Below are positions 22,261-34,982 of a stretch of DNA of 64,000 nt, piece after piece (position 1 is the first letter of the stretch; each line of letters starts with the position of its first letter). Origin of the DNA: Lophius americanus. Taxonomy: Eukaryota; Chordata; Actinopteri; Lophiiformes; Lophiidae. The notes beneath the pieces are model-generated. The model searched no databases, was not told where the DNA came from, and saw only the letters and a program-made list of their open reading frames with translations. The stretch lies in contig JBBDHG010000098.1 of the NCBI GenBank assembly GCA_037951165.1, forward strand, positions 2,277,501 through 2,341,500, in the 5' to 3' direction. A program made the position numbers and the translations under genes.

Positions 22261-25200
22261 AGTAGAGGTTTAACTTAAAAAAAAAAGTGGAGATAATCAA
22301 GGAAAGAACAATTTCCTCAGATTTGTACTTAAGTACAGTACTTGAGTAATTATACTCGGTTAACACTGAGTTATACACTCACACCGGCGATGTTAAGTAG
22401 AGCTTGTTCTGGAGACACACTGACCTCAATACAAATTGAGGGGGCAGACAATGAGACACAGGTGAACTACACAGCTCAATGAAAGGCAGGTGACATGAGG
22501 AGGAAGATGGGAGTGTCACACATGTGACTTCACTCATGGTGCTGAACCCACCCTGCATGGAGTTATGGCGGTGAGCAAACAAAGGTGCCTCGGACGTGAG
22601 GTTAACAGTCAGAGCATAGACGCCTGTTTTCTTGTTTGCCCTGAATTATGTCTACACTAATTTAAATCATTTCCGGAGACACTATCCCCATATCATCCAA
22701 ACGTTTTCAGAAAATGGGCAAAGATACGGAATAACAAACTGCAAAGTATTTCCTAAAGGCTCGTTGCCTATCCTTATAACATCTTTAATATTTAGCCTAA
22801 ATGAGTCTTAACCTACTAAATCATCCCTTCACGATATCAGTAGACTGGATCGTTTCAGAACCTTTCTATCATTACTCACCGATAAAAGAGATTCAAATAC
22901 TCATAAACAAGTCAAATTGTTTTAGTTATTTTATTGTACATAACTTTATTGCACTACATCCTGTCCATGGACCCACCAGCAAACTGCCCAGAGTTCAGAC
23001 TGGCCATTCAGTGCCGCTGACGGCAGCTGTTTGGCAAGACCAGTAACTCTGGAGTTGCCATAAATTTGTCTAATAGATGCAAACGGTTCTATATGGATTC
23101 CTTTCCCAACTGTCATATAGAGTTTCAACCTTGTATTTGTGTTTGCTAACAGAGATCCTGGAGTGGAGCTTCTGTTGTGTTAAGGACCCATTAATCAGTT
23201 GAACTGTGGGTTTTGTACTCAGCGCTGACCCCCTCCCTGATGGAGGACTGAGAGCATTTTCTATATAATCAAATTTAGTCTCATCCATGGCAGATCTTCA
23301 CCTTGGGAAGATGCTGGAAAATACGATATGCTCTTGAAGAATTAACCTTAGATGCTGGGAAACCACTTCTTTCAACTTCTAATAAAAACTGAAGCACTGC
23401 AGTGAAACCGAGTTCAAACGGTGGAGAGCAGTTCATACAACAGTGTCAGGTCTGTAACACCACTGAGACTTCCTGAAGCGTTTTACGTGAAAACTGTGTA
23501 TGAGTTCTCTTCACTTCACACTTCCATTCTTCAGGAGGCAGCTCTCTCTCCTGTGGCAAATCTCCAGCCCCTGTTTAATCAATGGCTTACCAAGTCCAGA
23601 GAGCGCTGCAGGCCAATAGGAAGAGCCTCGATCAATCAGATACTTATTCTGAAGACTGGCTGCCTGTGAGGAGGGCAAGCAGAGGAAGGGAGCTCTGTGG
23701 CCACAGCTGCCTTCCTCTGATGAAAGGCCTTTTTACTGCTCAGGATTGCTGGACAATTCAAGACTTATGTCCAATGAAGGGACCATTATCCTGCAAGTAG
23801 AAGATCCAGGCTGCGTGTTAAGTGAAAGGCGGCAGTTATCTTAGCTTTGTCGTCTTTGCTCCTCGCCAGAGATTGCAAATTTCCACCCACTGATCAACTG
23901 GACGGACCTCATGTCAACGCCATGATCATCGTTTTACTAACAATGACGAGATTCCCAAATCATCTTCGTGTGCGTGTTGTCATGGTAACGTGCAGTGACT
24001 GTATGACACATGATGTTCCGGCAGACTGAGCTGCGGCCAAGCTGAGAGGGGATACGGACAAGTATTTTTCTCCGAACATAGTCGGAAAGCTTCCTACTTC
24101 GAATGGAAACATTTGTGCTAGGTGATACCGTGTTTTCACAGCGTTTACTTCAACGTTTTTCAGCCAGCCGCACCGCCATAGCCGTCTGTGTCTATACATA
24201 TCATCACAAACAAGAAGTGAGAGAACCAATGCCAATCAAAACAACTGATTCGGGTTCATTTAAATGTGATCTTAGGCCTTCTTCCCAAGTGCAAGGGTTT
24301 TTACAGCTTTTGTATGTGGTTCTGACCTTTTGTGCTGTCCATAAACTGTGTGTTCAAGTCACTGGAAATAGATATTTTGTATTTCTTTCCGTAGGGTGAG
24401 GATATTCAGAAAATCAAACCAGATAAATAAACCACATCATGGTTATATCATTCACCACATTTGCTTTCCCATTGTTCACTCATCTATTACTTGACCATTT
24501 TTAAAGAGAAATAATTGAATTCAACAAGAATAATATATTACAGGTGTCTATCAGCTGTTGTGCTGTGTGTATTTTTCATGTGCAAGATGCAAGCTATTAT
24601 TGGAGACATCTAACTGTTTCCATGTCCACTGGATACCTACGTGGATCCCTGCGTTCGTGCCACTCTGTAGAACACATACCACCGTATAACTCAACAGAAA
24701 AAAATATAGAAAAATGCCCTACAGTATAGAGGAATGATTGCCTGGTTGATTACATAATTTGACAGGCTCTTTCCTGCCCTCTGTCCCAATTATACTCCTG
24801 AGTTTTGTGTAAATCTTTGCGGCACTACTGCCTATGCTAAGATGAGAATTAGCACTGATAAATTGTTTAGCATCTCAGTGCTTCCAAGCGCCATGACTGA
24901 ATAATCATAAAACATCACGATTTCTAATCTTCCACTGCATTGCTTAAAGTTTGGTTAAGCTGAGGTATCATAGTTTTTTTTCCCCTATGCTAACAAGCCT
25001 TTGACTCCGTACTTCACGCAGTGGAAGCTAAATGCTAACCCGTTCTGACTTGAATCAAATATAAGTACATTTAATTGCATGGGGTTTGAATTTCAACTGT
25101 GTATTGTCTCAAACGAACAGTGTAGTATACTCAGTGGAAATGACGGTAACGTCATGTCAATTTTGGACATCTGCCATTTTTCCAGTTGATTAAAAATCCC

Positions 25201-27305
25201 CAATTCATTCATCAAACCATTGATGCACTCTCTGGTTAATATGAAATAGAAATAACTTTTATTTGTTCCGCCACTGTTTACTCCACTGCCTCGTACCGCA
25301 ACTGGAAAAGTTTGTGAGCCCCTCTGCTTCGGCTACGAGACAATTTGATAACCACTGAGGGTGAGAACCGATCAGCGTTCCATCTCATTACATCACATGG
25401 GCAATCGGGTAACATCATTATGTCACAGAGGCACTAGAGCCACGCCATTACGTACCGTCTCCTCTTACCCAGCAATGCATTTCTGTATTGCTTGAATTTT
25501 ATCCATCCATAAGAGGGCAGCGAGGAGCCAAACCTTTTGAAAACGTAACAAATGTTGACAGTGGAGAAAGTTTTGATCATTTATATAGTATATAAAAACT
25601 AGGAGTGATGTTTTTTGACTTTTTACCCCCACTTTTATTCTCGTTGCTATGTCCGTAGACACTTGTAGTGTCTTGCTAGCATCATTACGACACTGCCTCC
25701 AATGATTTATAGTGGCACTATTCCATTTTGTCTATATATAAGATTATATGCATGAAAGAGTGGGTCAGTATCCATCTAAGACGTTGAGCATACGAAAGAG
25801 TTACTCAGTTGTTTTCATCAACACAACGCTACACTACCTGTTTATAAATGGCAGTGACAAGGTTTCGTCAGTATAGTTCATTTTGACACTATTGTTTGTG
25901 AAAGCCTGAGACTGGTGAGGATTTCTTTATATTTAATTAATAAAGTTTTACAAGACTTCCAAACGTTAGATAGATTTGAAATGCTCCAAGCACAGAGTTC
26001 AGTGTTATCAAGTATTCAATAACGTGCAGACAAAGGAGTTAGTATCTGTCTCTCAGCACCACAGAAGCAAGTGTAGAAATACCTTGACCCCATGTGGCGC
26101 CGCTTAAACCTAGATAAGAGCTTAAACTCATTCTGCTTAACAGCCCGTCTTCTCGCATAATCATCAAACCCTCTTTGTTTTGTGCCTCTTTCATCTCCTT
26201 TTACCTTCTAATTTGAGCTGACTTCATAATTAAAACATGCAGAAGGGAAGGAGATGAATGGAGGATAAGATGATAGGATTGGAGGCGGAGGAGCTCATCT
26301 GAGTAGTACAGAATCAGGACTGCAGGTTGATGACCTCAGGGGCCATCGACTCAAAAATCACGGGCTAACGCGCGGCTGCTGTATGTGATCTAAAAAAATG
26401 ATCATTAAAAATTAACCTATGCAAACGTAATATCGTAAAATATTGATTTGTTCAGCGGGAGGGTTATTTCAGTTCCAGGATTCTGTACTGTCAGTTGTAG
26501 ATTTAGTAGTTTAGATTTAAAGAGGGAAGCAATTTACCTTTGCCACACAAAAAAATAACTCTTTGAATTAACATAAATTATTTAAATGTATGTTCTTCTG
26601 ACTTAATTTATTTAGGTGTGGCCAATATAATTCATGACATTTGATGCAACTTAGTTGGAGTAGGGCCAGCTGTATTTAATAGAGTTGCTCAAACTAAAAA
26701 AGCAGTAGTAACATTACCTTACCGAATGGAGTTTATCTAACCTAAAAGAATTATGTTGAGCAAACATAATAGCTTATGGCTGAAAGAAACCTATTTAATC
26801 AGTTGGATAAAACATTTCATGATTTAATTAACTTAATCCAAAGAATACTGGTTGACTGCAAACAATATGAACGGTAAGATACATTTTAGTTTCACGGTGA
26901 ATCAAGGGCGAACACAAATTAACATCATTTCATGTCAACTTGATTGAATCTAGTAAAAGTGGCTATCACGATTATCTTGCAAACATGAAATTATTTGATG
27001 AAAATAAATGTTGCATTAAAGTAAACAGGGCAGTTGCAATGCAGCATGTCGGTGTTCATTTATGCTTTTTTAAGTTTTAATTCTTTAAAAAAATATTTAT
27101 ATATTTTCTGACTTTTCCTTGAAAAAAAACAAGTATAATATAGTGATCCTGAAGGTCGGGCATATTCTCCATGGAAAATATCCTAAACAATATCCACGGA
27201 TCAGCTATAATAGTAAAACCTATAGCATCATATTGTATAGTTCCCCTTTTTGCTCTGTGACATACTGTGTGTTCTGAAGGCTTTCACAGATTAGCATTTG
27301 TTCCT
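22261..27305. other. Intronic DNA, no gene recognised
   Basis: Five kilobases of mostly unique-looking sequence. Open frames here are at most 103 codons and show no domains. The AT-rich block at about 26,520-26,990 may be an old non-autonomous transposon, but no terminal repeats were confirmed. Confidence 0.4.
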
Positions 27306-27362
27306 CAACCTCATCAACGAGCGACAACCTCATCAACGAGCCACAACCTCATCAACGAACCA
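27306..27362. repeat. 19-bp tandem repeat, 3 units
   Basis: Three copies of CAACCTCATCAACGAGCCA with one or two differences, starting at 27,306, 27,325 and 27,344. Confidence 0.9.
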
Positions 27363-28534
27363 TAGGCGCCCATGACTTAGTCACTGGGGTCAGCAGTTGT
27401 CTGGAACATTTAATAAGACCATCAGTTCTCACACATTTGTATAGGTATAAAACACGAAGTAGTGCGGATCCTTATGTTTGCCCACTTTTCCTTCCTACAA
27501 CACATCGTCAGAATAACATGTCCAGTTGCTGCTCGGCTCCAGCTTCTGACTTGCACAAAGTGACATCTTACTAGTTTGCAGCACATGCTTGTGTAATTTC
27601 ACATCCAGCATTCACATTGTCTCAGAAACATATATTCTTGTACCATTCTGGGCAAACATGGGGGTGTTGGCCATAAATGAGGTTTGGTTGGTAGAACTGT
27701 GGGAGCACTGCTTCTACGAGGCAGCAGAAAGTTGAAAATTGACCAGAAAGAAATCCTGGAGTAAAGTCAGCGGTGCATTGTTTATACTGCGCTCTTCATA
27801 TTGTCTTGTTTTAAGGTTTTTATATGAAAAACATGAATTTCTTTTCATCGTCTATTCTGGCCCAGGGAGGAAACAGATGCCACTGGGTGGTTTAGCCATT
27901 AGAACAAACCTAAATAGTTTCTCTAAAATAAAGGATTTATAACTTAAAACAAAGTATAATATCATGTCAGTTTGTGTGTAACTCATACTAAAACTCTTTA
28001 AGATGTTCAAACGACTCAATTTTAACATAAAAGTGAGCGAATCTAAGTAAACACAAAATTCAAGTTGGTAATTTATTATATGTTGTGATAACTTTCTTTA
28101 GTTAGGTAAAATACCTTAATCATCAGTGTGTAAAGTTATCCAGTCACTGAACATAGTAGCTAGTGTTGCCACCTTTACCAGAAACACCGGCGGAAGAAAG
28201 TTGCCAATGACTGGAGATCAGCCTCGTACATTGCTCTGGTATAATTTTGCCCCAGTCTCCTTAACAGAACTGCTTTATTGCAGACACATTGAGGTCTTTG
28301 TGTGCAAGAACCGATCTTTTTAAGGTCCTACCATAGCATCTCAACATCACACTTCCACCCCCATGTTTGAGCGTTCTTCTGAATGGATATCGGTAATTAT
28401 GGAATGATTATTGGACAAAGCTTAATCTATGGGCAGTTCAAATAGCATAGCTTTGAGCAAAATGTATGTTTTTCTAGTGTCGAATGATAGATGTTGTCAT
28501 ATCTCACTCCCATGCTGTGTTTGCGGTTGATATA
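27363..28534. other. Intronic DNA, nothing recognised
   Basis: Short frames at 27,739-27,942 and 28,126-28,323 lack recognisable motifs. Confidence 0.4.
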
Positions 28535-28620
28535 TTGCTTTAGCTCAGAGGGTAGAGCAGTCCTGCCTCAACCTGGAGACGGCTTAGACGCAGAGATACA
28601 TTTCAAGAAGTTGTACTGTA
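28535..28620 (+). mobile_element. tRNA-like SINE head fragment
   Basis: TTTAGCTCAGAGGGTAGAGC is a good A-box region of a tRNA or tRNA-derived SINE. No B box follows at the proper distance and the cloverleaf cannot be closed, so it is a truncated SINE head rather than a tRNA gene. Confidence 0.5.
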
Positions 28621-30444
28621 TGAATGTACTGTGTAGCTGAAGCACCAGTTTTCAACAGTAGGTCGAATGTAGTCAATATAGCCTCAAACAGCCCTCTGTG
28701 ACGCACGTAAAGGTGGTGCACATAAACACACAGAGGCAGGCGTGTCACAAAGGGCATTCATTAAAGCCTGCAACCTGCGAGACGCAGGTAATTAAGGGCC
28801 CTGACATGTGGCAAAGGCTCAGCAGGCCACTGAAGGGACATATGACATTTGAACGACATCCATTTCTCTGTGAATAATTGGCTGAGTCCCGTCTACTGAC
28901 AGGTTGAAATAGGCATTGAGCTCCAGAGGACCTGCTGCTTCTCACCAGGACGTCCTCAGCAAATACACTCACACAGACACACACCCAGCTTGGAACACGC
29001 TTCTCCGTTTCCCCTCATCCTTTTCTACTCCATTATTTGATTCTACCATTGATTTTGCTGCCTCTGTTGCCTCTGTTTAGCGTTTGTTTATTCAGGCTGT
29101 CATACATGACCAGAAACAGACATCGTTTAGCGCCATAATAAGCCACTTCAATCCAGTACTTTCCCAAAGCTTGGACTGTTTTGATGTTCGAAGATCTTAT
29201 GAGAGAGGCTGAAAAGAGTCAGACACTGTCATTAATTTGAAAATGTTGTTATTCTCCTCGTGACCCAGAGGAGATTAACAACGCAGCAGGGGACAGATGT
29301 TAACCGGCTGCTGCACCATTTCCTTTATAAAGCCTACTCTGTGCGTTACCCACTCTCTTCTAGTCAACACAAAAGCTTTGCATAATGATTCAAGTTGGAA
29401 AGCGATGGGGACATTTGAAAATACACATTTGAATGGCTCATTGGCCACTTTTCATTTCTCAGAAAGCTGTAACAGGCTCCTTCCCCTTCAGTGGTACCAA
29501 GTGATTTCATTTGTAAGCCTAAGATAATTTAATTTCTTGGAGCAGCGAGCTTGATATTTCCGAGAAATGTGATAATGAAAGACTTTGTGTTAACTCAGTG
29601 GCTGACTGTCACCTCACATGAAGAAGGGTTCGGGCTTCAAACGTCTGCTCTGCTGCACGTTTCTGAGTTGAACACGGATAGATGAGCAGATCATTTCAGG
29701 TCAGGTGAAGTCCTAGAAGCTCAGTCAACAGGTTAGATGGATAAGGCCATGTGTCTCGTATCTATCCAAATCACAAGAAAAGGAAATTTATTTATTTTAC
29801 TTGTACTCTGGTGGACTTCAGGTTCTCTACGATTTTAGATGTAAGTTTTTATACTGAAAGGCGTTTATAAAGTAGTTATAACGCATTACACTGCTGACGT
29901 TTATGATGAAGTAAACGGCAGGTTCCCGTTTGACAGTGCTTACATTTACTTTTGTTCTGCTTCACTGATTCCTTTAGAATCCCTTTGAAACACAGGTATT
30001 TGCCTCATTGGCACTATTTTAGAAACTCAATCCAGATGTGTCCCATTCAAGAATAAAATATAAATGGAAGACCCCCTGTTGCTGGGAAATGTAACCACAT
30101 TTGTAAATACAATAACACCATGTTATGGTAGTGTTAGTGAGGCTTGGGTTACATTACGACAATATTTGATAAAAATGTTCCATGTTCATGGTGGGCGGTG
30201 TAACTTTTCCAAAATCGATAACAGCATGTAAAACCACATGCTTGGAATTATCCCAATGTTCAAAAAAATGACCAGCTCAGTTTGGACTTGCTGCCAGACA
30301 TGAAGGGCATCTCAACATGCTGTTAACATACATATACATACGTATGTATTTGTTTGCTTACTCGGAATTTTGTCACAATTGCCACAATGTCCACTCTACG
30401 GACGCAATGGGATGGTGATACTGGGATTGTGTACTCATACTCAT
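28621..30444. other. Intronic DNA, nothing recognised
   Basis: No named repeat or gene was seen. Confidence 0.4.
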
Positions 30445-30900
30445 TACACTACAACATTAACATCTCTGGGTAGGAGGTGGAGCGTTGGTTTTTATGTAAT
30501 CCGCGATGACAAAAGTATAGAAGACTGCAAATGCTGCTCTGCTAAAAAGTCAAAAGGTCTGGAAAAACCGCTCTTTGGTTTGAACATCTGAAGAACCAGC
30601 ACAGCACAGTGTCCAAGGAGCTTGCTGATTGTAGCAGCTACTAAACATTTTGTAGGAAACATTGGTGAAGTGATAGAACATGTCCAGAGACAACCTACCA
30701 TCTGTAAAGATAATAACAGCGCTTACCCAGTGGTAGCATTCCTTGATGACCAGCTGACATCAGGTGTGGATGATACTTACTTTGGTGTCGGTCTGAATGA
30801 GATTCTCAGCTGCACTTGGAACACTCTGCAATGGAAGCGGCACGACTCTGTGAAGAAGTACATCATAACATTTATGACTTCAGCTTTAATTAACATCTGA
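30445..30900 (+). pseudogene. Possible BED-finger / hAT-type transposase remnant
   Basis: One frame gives EDCKCCSAKKSKGLEK and another, slightly downstream, HLKNQHSTVSKELAD. Together these vaguely recall a BED zinc finger (paired Cys, then HLK..H). The following 92-codon frame (30,622-30,900) has no domain I recognise. If real, it is heavily frameshifted. The assignment is weak. Confidence 0.25.
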
Positions 30901-32299
30901 CAGAAATGAAACATACTTTGAGACAGTGCTTGTGTCTGTACTGGCGAGTGCTAGAAAGAAATTGTGATTTGAGTAGTTATTGGCCATAGTTTAATAAAGA
31001 TACAGATATTCTCAGAGGGATGCTTCAGCAATAAACACGTATTTTCAGCCACAGCTTGGTGTTTGAGAGCTTTGAACAGCTTAGACGTTCATTCCTATCA
31101 TTAAACCAAGCCTATGAAAGTGTCAAGAACATTAAATCAAATGACCTGAGAATTGATCTTTTTAGTTTAACTTCCTTGTTTCCCCTTAACTTCCTCTGTG
31201 TGCGCTCTGCTCCATATGCAGGTTCTTGTCAGGATAGATTAAGAAAGCTATACCATCAAGGTGGTGGGGAAATTCGGCCGTCTCGGTTCGACAGCTCTGT
31301 CTGTTATAATCTTTTTATCGCTGCAGATGGCTGTGGCTCGGAGCGATGCAGTCAGGTGTGTAGGGCGAGATAAAGGAGGCAGAGATTTCTACCCACACGT
31401 TTTTGAGATACGATATCAAACACCACGAGGATCTGAGCGCGGAAAACAACTAGGGGAATATCAAGGAGCAAGGCAATTACAATAAACACGGCACCATTTT
31501 AAAACCGGCTCACATCAAATCAACTGAGTCAGCTTAATCGCCTCCATTAATGTTCATAAAGATGAAATTCATGAAAGGGTTTTTTAACATTTAAAGATCA
31601 TTTCGGAGAACTTTCTTTAATTTCTAGCCAACTAAAAGTTTATCAGAGTCACACATCAGAAGCTATTTCGAAGAGCAACCACTGTGAACGACCATGACTG
31701 CTTATAAGATAAGAGATAAGATAAGGTATGTAAGATAAGATATACTTTATTTTAATAAATTACAGGTTTTAGCTTCAGAATCAAAACAAATTATTTTCAT
31801 TGTACTCTGTCATTTGCTCTGCTTTTGAATGCGTCTAATTTTTCATAGAATTGGAAAATGCCTTATTCCTTCTACCTTTAATTATGAGATTTATGACAAT
31901 TATGACATTTCACAACAGATGCAAGAGTGAACTCTACCGTTTTCTTCATATTTATTTCATCGGAACTAATAAGAATTACGGGCAGTATTGACTAGATCTT
32001 TATTCCGATGCAGGATTGTTCATGCTGAATAGAATGATAAATTCCTCATATTCAGAATAGGGATAACTGTTCAATGCAGTTAGCAGTGAGGACACACATG
32101 CGGACACAATTGAGACACTGTAAAATGTACTTTATATCCAAACCACACACAAAATGGATCCAAAGCCATCCTATGTGCAACAACAGAAAAACCATGTCTG
32201 AAAAAAACATGACTAAGAAAAGGTCCATAGAGTCCAGTACACAGGAAATCCTAATCTACAGTAAATGGTCCAAAATCCAAATCTTCTTCCTCTTCTTTC
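30901..32299. other. Intronic DNA with GATAA-rich tail
   Basis: The stretch at about 31,704-31,755 carries several AAGATAAGATAAG-like units followed by 'ATATACTTTATTTT', as at the 3' end of a fish retroposon. Frames at 31,056-31,485 show no domain. Confidence 0.4.
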
Positions 32300-32740
32300 T
32301 TTCTTTCAGCAGAAAGAAACGGGGCGTTCCCTGTTGGAATCGCCCGAGAGGATCATGTCCTTTGTATCTTCCTCTGTCACACAGACCAACTGCATGTCCT
32401 TTTTTCTGGTCTTCTCCTTCTTCATCCTGGTATCGCCAACACACTTCTACCAGTAGATCCACTATCCCCCGTTTTAACAAGACCAAATCATCTCATCTGG
32501 CTTCTCTTACTTCGTCTCCAAGACGTCTAACCTGGGCTATCCCTCTCATACACTAATTTCTAATCCCGTCAATGCTCATCACTTCCAAAGAAATTTTTAA
32601 CATCTTCAGCTCTGCCACCTCCAGCTTAGCCTCCTGTCTTTTGGCCAGAGCCGCCTCTAAACGATAAAACATGGCTGACCGTACTACAATGTTAGAAACA
32701 CTTCCCTTCACTCTTTGTTCACACTTCTGTTAAAGATCTC
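32300..32740 (-). pseudogene. RTE-like LINE fragment, 3' end of the reverse transcriptase ORF
   Basis: On the minus strand, frames give VVRSAMFYRLEAALAKRQEA then KLEVAELKMLKISLE and MSIDGIRN, stop, CMRGIAQVRRLGDEVREAR, and RWFGLVKTGDSGSTGRSVL, ending in TRKKDMQLVCVTEEDTKDM. The order 'RP-AM-Y-LE .. EVAE-KML .. IRN .. RWFGH .. R-KDM .. EEDA-D' is that of the C-terminal part of RTE-type LINE proteins, with in-frame stops and frameshifts. It is a dead 5'-truncated copy. Confidence 0.7.
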
Positions 32741-33763
32741 CTTAAACTCCTCTTTCTTCGACGATACTCTTCATCCATGGTCTTAAGTTAGATGAACGAC
32801 CGAGGTATAATGGCGAAAGAATGACAGAACAAGGTTCGTCAATTGTTTCCCTATTTCTTTGGCTTCTCTGGATATTCCCTTTATGAATAAAGTTTTTTTT
32901 TTGCCTGATTTAATAATACAATCTTAAGTTTTGCTACTAATTTGAATTCTTAGTGTTTGTAATGGATAGTGATGATTTGATGGCCTATTGGCCTGTTTTC
33001 ATTTTCCGAATACTTGTTAATATCTTTGCATGCTGCTCTTCAGTCTGTTACCTAAAAGCCACCCAGTCCTCTCAACAGGAGGCACATGCTCATAGTTAAA
33101 AGGTTAAGTTCAAATCCCCCCATCTATCCTGATGGAGGAGGGTGTACAGTATAATAGTCCTCTCAGAGGATGAAGATGCCTTCTATCACTCATGCTGACT
33201 TTGATGGGAAATCAACAAGAGTTCAAGTGAGCTGCTGTGGGTCCTGACTGTGTGGAGGGCTTTTAAAGTCATTTGCCTGATGAGGTTTCCCTTTGAGAAC
33301 GAACTCTCGGCTGCAGTCCAAGTTATCATGAAGATGGAAAATATTTCCCATAAGCATCCACACAGTGCCCACAGAGAGGGTTATTCGGGGAGAAACACAC
33401 AGGCGAGGACACAGAGTATGTTGAGGTGTGATGGTGTGGCGCAGTGGACGGTGGGAGTGTGACTTGGGCCAAGTGGTATCGGGTCGGCGCACGGGTTTTG
33501 TTACAAGCACCTAGTTGCCCTCCAGCACTCAGGACTGCGCCCTTCCCCCCCGCCACTGTGACAACATCAGACAAATGGAAACGCACCATGACCTCCCTGC
33601 AACACAGGCGGTCATGTATCCATACCAAGCTGTGGTTGTCGCCATGGTGACAGAGCACAGGTGCAAACTGGGAAGCAAGGTAAACAAAACTTGCCAGACA
33701 AGGTGAATAAAGCTGAGGTTGAACAGCAGGTACTTGTATGTAGTTTTCCATGAGCAGAGGTAA
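32741..33763. other. Intronic DNA with a possible SINE-like unit
   Basis: At about 33,430-33,720 'GGTGTGGCGCAGTGGACGG' resembles an A box, but no good B box follows. A 153-codon minus-strand frame (33,326-33,787) runs through it and has no recognisable domain. Confidence 0.35.
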
Positions 33764-34171
33764 TAGGTCAGTCAGCCATAACATCATAACTTCAGAAGAT
33801 GAGTACGACAGGCATTGATCATCTCTTTACAATGGCAACTGGCAACAAACATTTTAACCTGTAGTCAACTTTTCCAGGAAGCTGGAAAAATGGGCAAGCG
33901 TGAGGATCTGTTCCAAATTGTGATGGCCAAACATCTGAGTCAGAGCTCCAGAACTGCTTTTTTGGGGGGGGTATTCTGGTTCTGCAGCGGTTAATACCTA
34001 CCAAAATGGTCTAAGGAGGGACAACTGGTGAACCAGTCACAAGGTCATGGGTGCCCACGGCTCCCATTGAAGGTCATAGGGAGGGGAAGGACAGCCCATA
34101 CTAACTGTTGTCAAAAATAGGACGTACACAATATTAGGCAGGTGGTTTTAATGTTATGGGTGGTATCTGTA
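33764..34171 (+). mobile_element. Tc1-like DNA transposon, internally deleted copy
   Basis: It starts TAGGTCAGTCAGCCATAAC and ends with the inverse, TAATGTTATGGGTGGTATC followed by TGTA; both ends carry TA, the Tc1/mariner target. Between them, at about 33,890-34,090, the frame reads GKMGKREDL, QIVMAKHLSQSS and PKWSKEGQLVNQSQGHG, matching the N-terminal helix-turn-helix part of a fish Tc1-type transposase. Everything after that, including the DDE catalytic part, is absent, and the sequence jumps to the 3' end words 'ATATTAGGCAGGTGGTTTTA'. It is non-autonomous, about 408 bases long. Confidence 0.75.
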
Positions 34172-34687
34172 TAGGGGGGCTAATGAGTCTTCAAAGACAC
34201 AAGTATAATCTTTAAACCCTTTGTCCACCTCATAACTTTCAGGATTGAAATAAATATCAAGTCATTTATGAAGAACTACAGACTCACATTAACTGACCCT
34301 CACAAAGCCAGAGTAGGTGCTCTCCTCTATGCCCGCCTCCTCCCCGTGTGAGCTAATGATGTCTACATTATTTATCACCCTCATTTGGAGTTCTGCATGA
34401 CCTGAAAGCAAGTGATGCCTGAAATACCACATTCAGGGTAAAACAAAAACCTTCAGGGTGTGTTCAGCAGCTAATTGTCTTTCTCAACATAATGTTAGGT
34501 CTCATGACCTTTGACTTCTTCATCACTTATCTCTTCTTCATCACTTATCAACAAGCATCCAACTAACAACATCGTTTCAGTGTAAACTCTTCTAAATGTT
34601 CTGTATTTTACAATCAATTGGCAAATTGTGATTTTTTTTTTTTTTTTTTTTGCAATATATGAAAACCAGTATAACAAAAATGTTATA
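34172..34687. other. Intronic DNA
   Basis: No gene seen. A 17-18-base direct duplication (CTTCTTCATCACTTATC, twice) lies at about 34,516-34,550 and a T run at about 34,632-34,650. Confidence 0.4.
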
Positions 34688-34982
34688 CCGGTACAGGCCT
34701 TAGTGTGAGCAAGAACTGAGTTGATTCTGGGAAAGGTCGGTTGTATATTTCTAAATCTAGGAGGATCTTTATCTATAAACATTTTCCGGCAATAATTTCT
34801 TGACAGTTGGTCTGATTTTTTTTTTGCTCACTACAGGGAGCTTTTTTTGAATAAAAACACTTTTTTAGACAACTTCACATTTAATGTTAGGTGCTCAATT
34901 TGGGGGTTGCTTGTACAACGCTTGGGTGTTTTCCAGGGTTTTACCCTTGCTGTCGGGGAAGACAGCAATGGCATAGTTTACA
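34688..34982 (+). repeat. Copy 5 of the unnamed dispersed repeat family
   Basis: Matches begin at 'GGCCTTAGTGTGAGCAAGAA' and continue through 'TGATTCTGGGAAAGGTCGG' and 'ATTTCTAAATCTAGGAGG' to 'GACAGCAATGGCATAGTTTA'. The 5' part is missing. Confidence 0.65.

Noticed and set aside
28535..28610. Candidate tRNA gene
   Set aside because: Good A box only; no B box and no closed acceptor stem, so a SINE head fragment is more likely.
33326..33787. 153-codon frame on -
   Set aside because: No recognisable domain; overlaps a possible SINE-like unit and the start of the Tc1-like element.
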